Notes: generated from the letters alone by a model not told the origin. Shown: positions 21,167 to 31,788, counted from the stretch's first letter. The stretch is 64,000 bases of DNA from Ryuthela nishihirai (GCA_038380435.1 JAWZYU010000008.1:73732020-73796019), one strand, 5' to 3'. Numbers and translations are program-made.

Positions 21167-21562
21167 GGGGCGGGGGTGGCTCAGTCAGTAGCGCGCCAGG
21201 CTCGTAATCTGTAGTTCCCAGGTTCGAGTCCCAGCTGGGTCAGCGTTGAGATTTAGCTCCGCAAAATTCCCCACTCTGCCCACGGTCAGTAGGGGACACC
21301 GATGGGCTTGGTAAAGGCCGCCGTCCGTCGGATTGGACGTTAAGCCGTGGCCCCGTGTGCGGGAGAGCCATACCCTGTGCACGTTAAAGAACACGCTGGA
21401 TAGCCTTGACGGGAGGCTACCATCTGTCTCCCAACAGCTGTTCCAGTGGGTCCCCTCCTCCAACCTTCTCTGAGCCTTCGGGGTCCATGTGACCTGGCCA
21501 TTTAGCCCATGGTGTGCAAAAAAGTGCCGCTCAGAGGTAAAACAACCCAAACAACCCAGACA
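21167..21562 (+). repeat. SINE-1, single tail unit
   Basis: Flanked by ACCCTTCAATTT (21155-21166) and ACCCTTCTATTT (21563-21574). The terminal repeat is AACCCAAACAACCCAGACA. Confidence 0.92.
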
Positions 21563-21574
21563 ACCCTTCTATTT

Positions 21575-22018
21575 GCATGTTTGTACGACGTCCTTCTGGG
21601 TGGGGCACTTTCAATGTCGAGCAGTGTATATATATATATATGACCTCGAGGACCCATCGTATGCAAAATTTCGCAACAATTCTGAGATCCCCTCTTTTCA
21701 AGGCATTCTCTACTTTCGTTTCGGCTGTTCTTGAATGAGATCTCCTATCTGGTTTCTTCCCATGATCTCTGGCATCACTCTAGTTGAACGTCCACTCAGA
21801 TGCTTTAGTAAGAGACAAATGGACTTTCCCATTCAAGCTACAAGGAACGAATGAAAGTTCTCAATATTCACTTCTTGGAATGGAGAAGGTTGTTCATGAT
21901 TTAAAAATCTGCTACCAAATCATTAACAACCTCATCTATTCAAATGCAGTCGAGCCATTAGTTCGTGTCTTGGACACAATGGCAGAATAAGGAGGCAACC
22001 TCAGTGTATATAGTGATA
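21575..22018. other. Unassigned stretch
   Basis: Contains a short TA repeat near 21630. One frame at 21784-21990 has no recognisable protein. It may be part of an old LINE-like repeat together with 22728-23100. Confidence 0.35.
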
Positions 22019-22026
22019 TGCCTGAT

Positions 22027-22719
22027 CAGTGGCGGCTCGCGTATAGGCACTGTGGAACTGCAGCACCCCCAATTTCAACTTGATATTATCGCTAACATTT
22101 AATATAATGAGTCCTTTTTTCTTTAATTCTTTCTTTATACTTGTACAATATATAATCCTTAAGCTTAATGTCAGTAGCCATCCCCCAGTTTATGAAAAAG
22201 ATACAAAAATCTTTGTATGGAACTGTGCGCTTCATAGTACTAGCGGAGAGGTGTTTGACTGTTGTGCGCATGCGCACATAGGAAGCTACACGCGAGGCTG
22301 AAAGGGAGAGAGAGCACTGTCGTTCCCGCAGTGCCGACCCTGGCGTGCTGGTTGAAGGTAGTTTTTTTTACTCCGCATGTGTTGTGCTTAAAAACCGTGT
22401 ACCATATTCTTGAATGTGATAAAGTGTAGAATTAGATTATTATCCTGCTTCCAGCAATTCTATTTGATTCATTTTTTTTCGAGCAAATTAAAACAAGAAG
22501 AATGGATTTCATTTTTAAATGAATAGATTAAGCTTGAACTGCAACAATTTAGGTTAAAGTAAGTAAAAAATGTTTTATTTTGTTGTTTTAGGATTTTATC
22601 AAGTTTGTGAATAAATTTTCTTTTTATACATGTTTGTTTCCTTTTACACGATTTTAAAACAAAGGCTAAAAATTTTCTGGAGCAGCACCCCTACTAATTT
22701 TAGCTACGAGCCGCCACTG
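22027..22719. mobile_element. hAT-type non-autonomous DNA transposon
   Basis: Begins CAGTGGCGGCTCG and ends CGAGCCGCCACTG, a perfect 13-bp inverted repeat of hAT style. The flanking 8-mers TGCCTGAT and TTCGTGAT agree at six of eight positions, consistent with an aged 8-bp hAT duplication. The 693-bp interior is AT-rich with no transposase motif. GCAGCACCCC follows the left end and recurs before the right end. Confidence 0.87.
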
Positions 22720-22727
22720 TTCGTGAT

Positions 22728-23689
22728 GCTAGAACAAACTGTAAATATCATTCCTTCATATGACGATTTGGTCGTGTTTGGAACTTTCTACCTCCTCATA
22801 TTGTGATGTCCCCAAATTTATACATTTTTAACCTTCGACTGAAGAAAGTTGATTTATCTGAATTGTGTTTATATATTGTCAAAGTCAGCTTTACAATCGT
22901 ATCATTTTTTCCTCTTCTCTGCTGTTAACCAAATTGTAAATATTTTGTTGTTCCCTTTTATAATCCTCGATACTTATCACCATTCCGCAATGTTCATGTC
23001 TGTTGACACATTTGTCAATTTGCATTTCATGTTTTTGAAATGTTTTGAGCGGTCTCAGTGTACATTTCTGTACCTTCCTCTCAACGGAATGAATAAATAA
23101 ACAAAATACCTCCAGGAATCAATTTTTGCCTCTCTAGCATCAGAAGATGTAAATTTGATCTTTGACCTCGAAGGATCCTCTGGATCCAAAATTTAATAAC
23201 GTTTCTGAGCTGTACAGCCCGAAACATCCCGGACACAAATTTTCACGTTTCTAGCACTCGGTGAGCACAGTTTGACCTACACATGACCTCTATTTGACCT
23301 TGAAAGGCATGTCAGAGGTCAAAGTTCGGATTTTTTCCGAGCTCTACGATCCGGATTACCCCTAGGTGCGAGTTTCCAGGGCACACCATTCACAGCTAGA
23401 ATTAATGTGATCCCTGTCGCCCACATTTTCACTTCTTGCAACCGAACTAAACTTTTAAAAATATTAATCATTTTAAATAAAAGGACACGATTTTAAATCT
23501 TTTAAAGATAATTCCAATTATCTTTTAATCTTTTATTAATCATTCTCATTTTAACCATATTCAAAAAGCATCTCGAAAAATTGGAATGACAGATAAATCT
23601 GTTATCGTAAAGGCAATTCCAATTATCTTTTAATCTCGTTTTAAATAAAACGACCTAATCTTCTATCCGTCTGTAGACATTGAACATAT
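22728..23689. other. Unassigned stretch, possible old LINE 3' end
   Basis: GGAATGAATAAATAAACAAA at about 23086 looks like a retroelement 3' end but is not proof. Several TTTGACCT/AGGTCA-like words occur at 23160-23330. No exon supported. Confidence 0.35.
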
Positions 23690-24478
23690 AATAATAAGAT
23701 AAATTAAAAATTCACTTTGGGTTGGACAGGTATTCATGAAATTAATTAATTCGCACCTCACGAATCTTTCAATCGATAAAATTACACCCTCTAGCGGTGG
23801 AAAGAGTCGAAAAATGCCAAATTCCTAACGAATATTGCAAATGATGTAATTATGTCAGAAATTTGAAATTTTGATGATGGAATGTGGAGGTCGTGAGGTT
23901 TGCATTATCAGCAATGAGTTGCCCCCTTACACCTAGAGAGGGTGGGAAAATTGCTTCTACAGATTAACTGATTTTTTTTTGTTTTGGATAGATATTGATG
24001 AAATACTATTACAAATCGCACTTTCCGAATTGACCAAAAAGTTTAAATTGCGCCCTCTTACGGTGAAAAAGTGGGAATATTGCAAGCGACTTATTTATGC
24101 TACAAAATTAAAATTCAGGTGGTGGAATTGAAGGTCATGAACTTTCTTTTGGCAGCTATGAGTTGACCCCTTAATCCTAGAATGGGCGGGAAACGCAGCA
24201 GTTTTATTTTGGGAGATAATTAGCAAATTCTTTTTACTTGAAATGGTACTAATGAATATAATTCGCATTTTCAAATCAGTAAGCAATTTCTATTTATATC
24301 GTTAGGGAGCACTAAATATGGAAAATGGTTTTAATGACTCTGTGTGCGGCAGAATTTTTAAATTTCTACGGTAGAGTGTCCAGAGATGTTCCGATGACAG
24401 AAACAAATTGCCCCCTTTTCGAAGAGGGAAGCAAATTTTTTAAATTTAAGAAATGAAAGACAAATACTTTTTATGTTG
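23690..24478 (+). repeat. Family C repeat, uninterrupted copy
   Basis: The uninterrupted counterpart of 16930-18350. Three diverged sub-units carry ATTGCAAATGATGTAATTATG, GCAATGAGTTGCCCCC and GGGTGGGAAAA or similar; the last ends AAGACAAATACTTTTTATG. A related piece is at 57590-57960. Confidence 0.75.
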
Positions 24479-24480
24479 TA

Positions 24481-24860
24481 CAGTCGTTCAAAAAAAAATC
24501 CGAACACTATAGTTGATTTCAGAATTCAGAAAAAGAGTCTGGCAACGATTTTTTTTATAAATTAGTGATCTGGCAACCTCCGTGTCACGTGACACGAAGT
24601 TTGCCAGATCACTAATTTCTAAAAAAAATCATTGCCAGATATTTTTTCCGAATTCTGTAATCAACCATAGTGTTCGGATATTTTTTAATATATATAATGC
24701 GTATGAATATATAATGCAATGAATATGGAACGTGTGCAGTTACCGTTCTCAGCAAACTGGAGCGGTTGCGGTTAATGTTCATAGCACATTGGATCGTGTG
24801 AGCTCACAAAGACCTGGATCGTGTGGGCTCACTCACGGAAATATTGAGCGTGTGCAGTTG
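24481..24860. mobile_element. Palindromic MITE with minisatellite remnant
   Basis: CAGTCGTTCAAAAAAAAATCC after TA, palindrome centre CACGTGACACGAAG, closing arm to ATAGTGTTCGGATATTTTTT near 24686. Then 24690-24860 holds reversed pieces of the 93/118-bp unit (GCAAACTGGAGCGGTTGCGG, CTCACAAAGACC). The far end is missing. Confidence 0.75.
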
Positions 24861-25008
24861 TCAACCGAAGACAAAAATTAGAACTAGATCAAAATTGATT
24901 TAGCTCATTTCGATTTTTTACCCGGTAAAATAATTTTTTAATAATCGCGTTATTCGTAAAGCAGGCTCTATTTTTTCGTTTCGAGAGAATAGGAATGGAA
25001 CCACTAAC

Positions 25009-25179
25009 CTGAAAATGATTGCTGTGCTTTGAGCCTGGCCAGCAGGCTCGTGAGCATCTCCGCGTGCTGCTTTCTTTCTCCTTGGCTGGTATTTGTAGTC
25101 AGGATGTTCTTTCTTGTGGATGAGTCGAAGCCGTTCGGCCTCTTCGACGAAAGGTCGCTTGTCCTCTTCATTTAGCAAC
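25009..25179 (-). CDS. SoxE: SoxE (Sox8/9/10-type) transcription factor, exon 2
   Basis: This exon encodes the second half of the HMG-box DNA-binding domain: [17 protein letters not shown], then [16 protein letters not shown], the highly conserved end of SoxE HMG boxes. On the minus strand the acceptor is CCTTGCAG with exon start at 25179; the first base G completes the Arg codon begun by AG in exon 1 (phase 2). The exon runs 171 nt to CAG/GTTAGT, donor GT at 25008-25007. After the HMG box come [20 protein letters not shown], not clearly conserved, so this 3' boundary is less certain than the 5' one. Vertebrate SoxE exon 2 is longer. Exon 3 (transactivation region) was not found at lower coordinates. 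The protein is nuclear and, in the family, regulates development. Confidence 0.92.
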
Positions 25180-25304
25180 CTGCAAGGAAAATGGCGAGAA
25201 ATATTTTAGGCGCCAAAACCTTTGTTCGCTATCGTTTGCCTTCGAAATGAGAATCGAACATAAGAGGAGGGAAAACAAGGGAATGGTTTGCGTAGTGGAC
25301 ACAA

Positions 25305-26105
25305 GGCATAGTACTGACATGCGGCGTAATAGTGGACATGTTGCATAGTACAGTCGCTCAAAAAAGTATCCGAACACTATGGTTGATTACAAAATTCAGA
25401 AAAAATATCTGGCAACGATTTTTTTAGAAATCAGTGATCTGGCAACCTTCGTGTCACGTGATTACAGAATTCAGGAAAAATATCCGGAGCGTGTACAGCA
25501 ACTGTACACGCTCCAGTTACCGTTCACAGCAAACTGGAGCGTGTGCAGTTACTGCACACACTCCAGTTTGCTGTGAACGGTAACTGCACACGCTCAATAT
25601 TTCCGTGAGTGAGCTCACACGATCCAATGTGCTGTGAACATTAACCGCAACCGCTCCAGTTTGCTGCGAACGGTAACTGCACACGCTCCATATTCATTGC
25701 ATTATATATTCATATGCATTATATGTATTAAAAAATATCCGAACACTATGGCTGATTACAGAATTCAGAAAAAATATCTGGCAACGATTTTTTTAGAAAT
25801 TAGTGCTTCCGCAACCTTCGTGTCACGTGACACGAAGGCTGCCAGATCACTAATTTCTAGAAAAATCGTTGCCAGATATTTTTTCTGAATTCTGTAATCA
25901 ACCATAGTGTTCGGATACTTTTTTGAGCGACTGTACTAATATGCGGCGTAGTAGTGGACATGTTGCATAGTACTAATATGCGGCGTAGTAGTGGACATGA
26001 TGCATAGTACTGATATGTGCTGTAGTAGTGAACATGTTGCGTAGTACTGATACGTGGCATAGTAGTGGACATATGGCATAGTTGTGGATACATGGCGTAG
26101 TATAG
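25305..26105. repeat. 37-bp minisatellite split by a MITE
   Basis: Units of 37 bp (ATGTTGCATAGTACTAATAT, then GCGGCGTAGTAGTGGAC) at 25305-25350 and 25934-26105. The split point is the TA target of the MITE. It lies in SoxE intron 1, close to exon 2. Confidence 0.9.
25351..25933. mobile_element. Complete palindromic MITE, 583 bp
   Basis: Starts CAGTCGCTCAAAAAAGTATC, ends GATACTTTTTTGAGCGACTG, flanked by TA. The interior has two palindromic end-blocks (GAATTCAGAAAAAATATCTGG, CACGTGACACGAAG), hairpins of GGAGCGTGTACAG type, and about one minisatellite unit. It is the small version of the element at 10450-12151. It sits in the 37-bp minisatellite of SoxE intron 1, where neighbouring units show the empty site. 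Confidence 0.92.
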
Positions 26106-26169
26106 CATTTCAGCCTGTCTCATTTTCAAGTACATTTGTCCTTTGACACTTGTACTTGAACATCGAGTA

Positions 26170-27140
26170 CATGACCCATGCAGATAGTGTGTCCCTCTGT
26201 CTGTATGTCTGTCTTTCCATATCTGTGTTTGTCATTCCATCCATCTGTCTCCATCTCTGTCTCTGTCTTTCCATCCATCTCTCTGTCTGTATGTCTGCCT
26301 GTCATTCCATCTGTCCATCTGTCTCTCTGTCTTTCCATCCATCTCTCTGTCTTTCCATCCATCTCTCTGTCTGTATGTCTGCCTGTCATTCCATCTGTCC
26401 ATCTGTCTCTCTGTCTTTCCATTTGTCAATTTCTCTATCTGTCTTTCCTTCTATCTCTCTGTCTGTTTGTCTGTCTGTCTCTGTTTTTCCATTTATCTCT
26501 CTGTCTGTCTGTCTCTCTATCTGTCTCTCCGTTTTCCACATGTCTATCTGTATTTATGTCTCTCTGTCTTTCTGTGTTGTCTGTATGTCTATCTGTATTT
26601 CGGTCTATCTCTCTCAGTCTGCCTTCCCGTCTGTCTCTCTCTCTATCTGTGTTTTTGTCCGTCTCTCTATCTGTGGATCTGTATGCCTGTCCGTTGTGTC
26701 TCTATCGGTCTGGGGCGGGGGTGGCTCAGTAGGTAGCGCGCCAGGCTCGTAATCTGTAGTTCCCAGGTTCGAGTCCCAGCTGGGTCAGCGTTGAGATATA
26801 TCTCCGCAAAATTCCCTGCCCTGCCCACGGTCAGTAGGGGACACCGATGGGTCTTGGAAAGGCCGCCGTCCGTCGGATGGGACGTTAAGCCGTGGCCCCG
26901 TGTGCGGGAGAGCCATATCCTGTGCACGTTAAAGAACACGCTGGATGGCCTTGACGGGAGGCTACCATCTGTCTCCCAACAGCTGTTCCAGTGGGTCCCC
27001 TCCCCCAACCTTCTCTGAGGCTTCGGGGTCCATGTGACCTGGCCATTTAGCCCATGGTGTGCAAAAAAGTGCCGCTCAGAGGTAAAACAACCCAACCCAA
27101 TCTATCGGTCTTTCTGTCTGTCTCTCTCTATCTCTATGTT
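26170..27140 (+). repeat. CTGT/CTCT-rich microsatellite block
   Basis: Variants of CTGTCTGTATGTCTGTC and CCATCCATCTCTCTGTC run from about 26190 to 26711, resuming after a SINE-1 at 27101-27140. A unit of about 80 bp (26270-26350) recurs at 26345-26430. The Ser/Leu/Cys-rich frames through it are not genes. Confidence 0.92.
26712..27100 (+). repeat. SINE-1, single tail unit
   Basis: Inserted in the CTGT block with the perfect 11-bp duplication TCTATCGGTCT (26701-26711 and 27101-27111). Confidence 0.95.
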
Positions 27141-27394
27141 TTTTCTGCTCTTTTTTTCGTTTTAGCAATCCAGCGAATTATTTTCTTTGTATTTTAATCT
27201 TTCAGCTTTTCAGCGTTGCCAGAATATTTCACTGAATTTCCGGTTTTACATTTCATTTCTTTCCCTTATTCTATTGGAAACTTTTCAGATTTAGAGAATT
27301 TCTCTGATCAAAAACTTCTCCTAAACGATGAAGTAGGACAATGAAATTCGGTACACAGTTCATTACCGTAAGGTGTGTCAGAATTTGGATTCGG

Positions 27395-27750
27395 TGGTTT
27401 TACCCCCTGAGCGGCACTTTTTTTGCACGCAATGGGCTAAATGGCCCAGGTCACAAGGACCCCGAAAGCTCAGAGAAGGTTGGGGGTTGGGTTGTTTTAC
27501 CTCCCGTCAAGGCCATCCAGCGTGTTCTTTAACGTGCACAGGGTATGGTTCTCCCGCATACGGGGCCACGGCTTAACGTCTCATCCGACGGATGGCGACC
27601 TTTCGAAGCCCATCAGTGTCCCCCTATTGACCGTGGGCAGGGCGAGGATTTTTGTGGAGATAAATCTCAACGCTGACCCAGCTGGGACTCGAACTGGGAA
27701 ATACAGATTACGAGCCTGGCGCGCTACCGACTGAGGCCCCCACCCCCCTG
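27395..27750 (-). repeat. SINE-1, rearranged
   Basis: Reverse copy with part of the tail module deleted: GGTTGGGGGTTGGGTTGTTT joins straight to ACCTCCCGTCAAGG. The head is damaged (ACTGAGGCCCCCACCCCCC). No clear duplication. Confidence 0.85.
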
Positions 27751-28126
27751 ACATTTACAAGAATACAATTTTAGCGAAGGAATACAAATATAACTTGTTA
27801 CAGAAGACGATTTTATTAATACAGGGATTTGCTATTTTCCTTTTATTCTTCAAAACAAATAATATCAGTTAAAACTATTTAGTTGATTTTTAATTTGGGA
27901 TGACAGCCTGATAATCTTCTTTGATGTTATACCACTGCTATTTCATAGTATGTATTATATCTACATACATTAAAAAATAATTGATATCACGCAATGCAGA
28001 ACGAAATTGGTTGCATTTTCTTGACCGTGTATAACAGAAACCGCGTAAATCGAGGGATGGGTGCACATTACTTTTTAGAACTGTTTTAAACGCAGAAAGT
28101 TGTGCCTGTGGTCTTGCAATATTTGT

Positions 28127-28851
28127 GGGGCGGGGGTGGCTCAGTCGGTAGCGCGCCAGGCTCGTAATCTGTAGTTCCCAGGTTCGAGTCCCAGCTGGGT
28201 CAGCGTTGAGATTTATCTCCGCAAAATTCCCCGCCCTGCCCACGATCAGCAGGGGACACCGATGGGCTTGGAAAGGCCGCCGTCCGTCTGATGGGACGTT
28301 AAGCCGTGGCCCCGTGTGCGGGAGAGCCATACCCTGTGAACGTTAAAGAACACGCTGGATGGCCTTGACGGGAGGCTACCATCTGTCTCCCAACAGCTGT
28401 TCCAGTGGGTCCCCTCTCCCAACCTTCTCTGAGCCTTCGGGGTCCATGTGACCTGGCCATTTAGCCCATGGTGTGCAAAAAAGTGCCGCTCAGAGGTAAA
28501 ACAACCCAACGTTAAAGAACACACTGGATGGCCTTGACGGGAGGCTACCATCTGTCTCCCAACAGCTGTTGCAGTGGGTCCCCTCCCCCAACCTTCTCTG
28601 AGCCTTCGGGGTCCATGTGACCTGGCCATTTAGCCCATGGTGTGCAAAAAAGTGCCGCTCAGAGGTAAAACAACCCAATGTTAAAGAACACGCTGGATGG
28701 CCTTTACAGGAGGCTACCATCTGTCTCCCAATAGCTGTTCCAATGGGTCCCCTCCCCCAACCTTCTCTGAGCCTTCGAGGTCCATGTGACCTGGCCATTT
28801 AGCCCATGGTGTGCAAAAAAGTGCCGCTCAGAGGTAAAACAACCCAGCCAA
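28127..28851 (+). repeat. SINE-1 with three tail units
   Basis: Flanked by CTTGCAATATTTG (28113-28125 and 28852-28864). Three 169-bp modules; the last carries ATGTTAAAGAACACG at its junction instead of ACGTTAAAG. Confidence 0.94.
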
Positions 28852-29400
28852 CTTGCAATATTTGCAAAGTGCAGGCCAGTCTTTATTCTACAGTAATGAA
28901 CTGTAATTTATTGGCTTCTATGGATATAATAGAAACTGCATACAAATAACACTGAAAATAATTGTGCCTGACATGCAACAAGAATTGCTTTCACAGGTGC
29001 CTTGAATATCTTTGTCACGGCAAAGTGAAAATAAATTTTAATTCATTTATTTTTATGCTCCTTTTTACAGCTCTCTGATATTTCAGAATTTTACAATTTT
29101 TGGGATATTTCTACATCATAATATACTGAACATGCTGAACTTCAGTGAGATGATGTTAAAAATGATTATATATTTTTGTTCCTTTGTTTATAATTTCATT
29201 ATTACATACATTTAAATGAATAATTTTTCCTTCTATGAAAAAATGAGATCTATGAGAATTGAAGTGATTCTGTTAACAGAAATATCCATTGCAAAAGTAC
29301 AAAATATCAAAGGAAGAACATTAAAAAACGTTTCTTTTTCAACTTTAAAAACTTGAGTGATCATCAATATAACCAATAGCATCTTTTCATCAGCTACTTG

Positions 29401-29782
29401 GGTTGGGTTGTTTTACCTCTGAGCGGCACTTTTTTGCACACCACGGGCTAAATGGCCAGGTCACAAGGACCCCGAAGGCTCAGAGAAAGTTGGGGGAGGG
29501 GACCCACTGGAACAGCTGTTGGGAGACAGATGGTAGCCTCCCGTCAAGGCCATCCAGCGTGTTCTTTAACGTGCACAGGGTATGGCTCTCCCGCACACGG
29601 GCCACGGCTTAATGTCCCATCGACGGACGGCGGCCTTTCCAAGCCCATCGGTGTCCCCTACTGACCGTGGGCAGGGCGGGGAGTTTTGCGGAGATAAATC
29701 TCAACGCTGACCCAGCTGGGACTCGAACCTGAGAACTACAGATTACGAGCCTGGCACGCTACCGACTGAGCCACCCCCGCCC
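29401..29782 (-). repeat. SINE-1, single tail unit
   Basis: Flanked by TCATCAGCTACTTG (29387-29400 and 29783-29796). Confidence 0.94.
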
Positions 29783-30062
29783 TCATCAGCTACTTGTAAT
29801 CCCCAATTATGTCATCAGTGAAATGAATCCTGAGCGATATACAGGAGCATTAGGGTTAACAGGAAGGTGTTTTAAAATGTTCCTTTGCTCTAATCATTAA
29901 AAAGGAAAATTGCTTATCTATTGACTCAAAGTCATATAAATTGATCGAAATGGATCTCTATTAGAGATGACTATTACGGGCTCAGATTTTTGAGTCCTCT
30001 ACCCTCCCTCGGCGCGAATTATTTCTAGAAATACTGACCGTGCACAAACCTGATTAGAAAGG

Positions 30063-30144
30063 ATTGGGTTGGGTTGTTTTACCTCTGAGCGGCACTTTTT
30101 TTGCACACCATGGGCTAAATGGCCAGGTCACATGGACCCCGAAG
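30063..30144 (-). repeat. SINE-1, 5'-truncated to 82 bp
   Basis: Only the 3' 82 bases are present, yet a perfect 12-bp duplication TGATTAGAAAGG flanks them (30051-30062 and 30145-30156). This is the signature of aborted target-primed reverse transcription starting at the AACCC tail. Confidence 0.9.
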
Positions 30145-30157
30145 TGATTAGAAAGGG

Positions 30158-30380
30158 TGTGGGTTTGGTTCAGTCCATAGCGCACCAGACTCGCAATCTG
30201 CAGTTCCCAGGTTCGATTCCCACTTGGACTCCCTCTTTAAAAAACTTCTTGGGAAAATGCATACGTTTAATATTTTTTGCTCTATTAACCTTACCAGCAT
30301 TCTCAAAAGGGGGGATGATTTCCTTGCCTCCCCAATCCATTCCTGCACACAAAACGTAACTGCACATTTTATATTATTAC
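30158..30380 (+). repeat. SINE-3: another tRNA-derived SINE
   Basis: A tRNA-like head (TTTGGTTCAGTCCATAGCGC, B box GGTTCGATTCCC) is followed by a body unlike SINE-1: GAAAATGCATACGTTTAAT, then CTTACCAGCATTCTCAAAA. Body fragments recur at 231, 16270 (reversed), 38765, 44285 (reversed), 58095 and 58380 (reversed). This is the only copy with a recognisable head. Confidence 0.7.
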
Positions 30381-30388
30381 CTTTTTTT

Positions 30389-30427
<39 letters not shown>

Positions 30428-30806
30428 GCTCAGTCGGTAGCGCGCCAGGCTCGTAATCTGTAGTCCCCAGGTTCGAGTCCCAGCTGGGTCAGCGTTGAGA
30501 TTTATCTCCGCAAAATTCCCCGCCCTGCCCACGGTCAGTAGGGGACACCGATGGGCTTGGAAAGGCCGCCGTCCATCGGATGGGACGTTAAGCCTTGGCC
30601 CCGTGTGCGGGAGAGACATACCCTGTGCACGTTAAAGAACACACTGGATGGCCTTGACGGGAGGCTACCATCTGTCTCCCAACAGCTGTTCCAGTGGGTC
30701 CCCTCCCCCCAACCTTCTCTGAGCCTTCGGGGTCCTTGTGGCCTGGCCATTTAGCCCATGGTGTGCAAAAAAGTGCCGCTCAGAGGTAAAACAACCCAAC
30801 CCAACC
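30381..30806 (+). repeat. SINE-1 with T-run/G-run at its 5' end
   Basis: A run of 18 T and about 30 G replaces the usual GGGGCGGGGGT start before GGCTCAGTCGG. The tail ends AACCCAACCCAACC, followed by a T-run, so ACCTTTTTTTT may be the duplicated target. The length of the runs may be affected by sequencing. Confidence 0.9.
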
Positions 30807-31020
30807 TTTTTTTTGATATTCAAAAAAAAATACCCTCCCCCAAATATATTTTCGAAACTCCCACCGATGCTAGGTATTAGTAGCAAAAGCTCCCACCCCC
30901 TCCCCCTATTTCTTTTCTTGGAGCCCATATCCCGTTGGCCCCTTTATAAGACATTTTCAGACAAGCAGTGCCCTCTTTGAGTCATCCCCCCACAAGAAAC
31001 GAGATCGATGAGGAAGGCCA
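30807..31020. other. Unassigned part of SoxE intron 1 next to exon 1
   Basis: C-rich, with no repeat match seen and no exon supported. Confidence 0.4.
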
Positions 31021-31026
31021 CCTTAC

Positions 31027-31325
31027 CTCCACAACTTCCCTAAAGTCTTGCTGAGTTCAGCGTTATGCAGATGAGGATACTGGTCAGCCAGCTTCCGTCG
31101 AGCAGCCTGTGCCCACACCATAAAGGCATTCATCGGTCTCTTCACGTAGGGCTTCCGTCTGTCTGCCGTCGAGGATCTTGCCGGGGCCGGCACCACAGTC
31201 CAATCGTAGCCCTTCAGCACTCGAGTCACAGCTGCCCGAATCGAAGGAGGAAACCTCCCTTCTTCTGCCCCGCTGTCCGTGCACTCGCTGTCCGTGCTCG
31301 CTTCGCTGTCCCCGTGCCTCTCCAT
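31027..31325 (-). CDS. SoxE: SoxE (Sox8/9/10-type) transcription factor, exon 1
   Basis: The ATG at 31325 has a good context (GACACCATGG). The encoded order is: an acidic/Ser start [18 protein letters not shown], the SoxE dimerisation motif [16 protein letters not shown] (residues about 31-46), then the HMG box from [20 protein letters not shown] through [18 protein letters not shown] (about 60-100). The dimerisation motif occurs only in group E Sox proteins, so SoxD or SoxF is unlikely. The exon has 99 codons plus AG, and the donor GT is at 31026-31025. It is GC-rich compared with its surroundings. HMG boxes bind and bend DNA in the minor groove. Opposite-strand frames here are not separate genes. 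The upstream untranslated region was not delimited. Confidence 0.95.
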
Positions 31326-31620
31326 GGTGTCGGTCGGCACGCTTCTGAGGGTGCAGCCGGTCCGAGACGAGAGGCACCCGTTTCAGCCCCGCCCCACCAG
31401 CCGTCTGGTCCACTGGCCGCCGCACTTGCAACCGCCGCCGCCTCACACGCCGCTCTTCTTCGAGATGTCTGCCGGACATAGATCAACGTGTTAATTAAGG
31501 ATAGATGACCGCGTGTCTGACCGGGAAAGAAACGGATATCAGACCATTAGCCACGCATTAAAATGGCAGCATTGGATGACGGTAGTCATGGAAATGGTAA
31601 AAAGGAAACTTTTTTATCGT

Positions 31621-31715
31621 TTCAGTGGGTACCCTTCCCCCAACCTTTTCTGAGCCTTCGGAGTCCTTGTGATCTGGTCATTTAGAACAATGTGTGCTCA
31701 GAGGTAAAACAACCT
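31621..31715 (+). repeat. Old SINE-1 tail fragment
   Basis: Diverged piece from GTGGGTACCCTTCCCCC to GGTAAAACAACC, just upstream of the SoxE first exon. Confidence 0.75.
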
Positions 31716-31788
31716 CCGAGGTTTCCATCTTCGAATAGTTCCTAATTATCGTCTTTTCATGCAAATGTAAAACTCTTGGCCAACATGC

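Larger units (their letters stand above)
25180..31026 (-). other. SoxE intron 1, inside the HMG box
   Basis: A 5,847-bp phase-2 intron with donor GGAG/GTAAGG at 31026 and acceptor TTGCAG/G at 25180. It splits the HMG box between LGKLWR and LLNE, the position used by vertebrate Sox8/9/10. It is filled with minisatellite, MITE and at least six SINE copies. Unique sequence remains at about 27112-27394, 27751-28112, 28865-29386 and 29797-30050, where no gene was seen. Confidence 0.9.

Noticed and set aside
22080..22301. 73-residue frame inside the hAT-type element as transposase
   Set aside because: No hAT motif (no dimerisation or catalytic signature); the element is non-autonomous.
26178..26752. 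Long Ser/Cys/Leu-rich frames as secreted or membrane proteins
   Set aside because: Low-complexity translation of CTGT/CTCT repeats on both strands.
31065..31494. Plus-strand and alternative minus-strand frames overlapping the SoxE first exon
   Set aside because: They are shadows of the GC-rich SoxE coding frame; only the frame with the HMG box shows conserved residues and correct splicing. An earlier GTG at 31340 was rejected as start in favour of the ATG at 31325.
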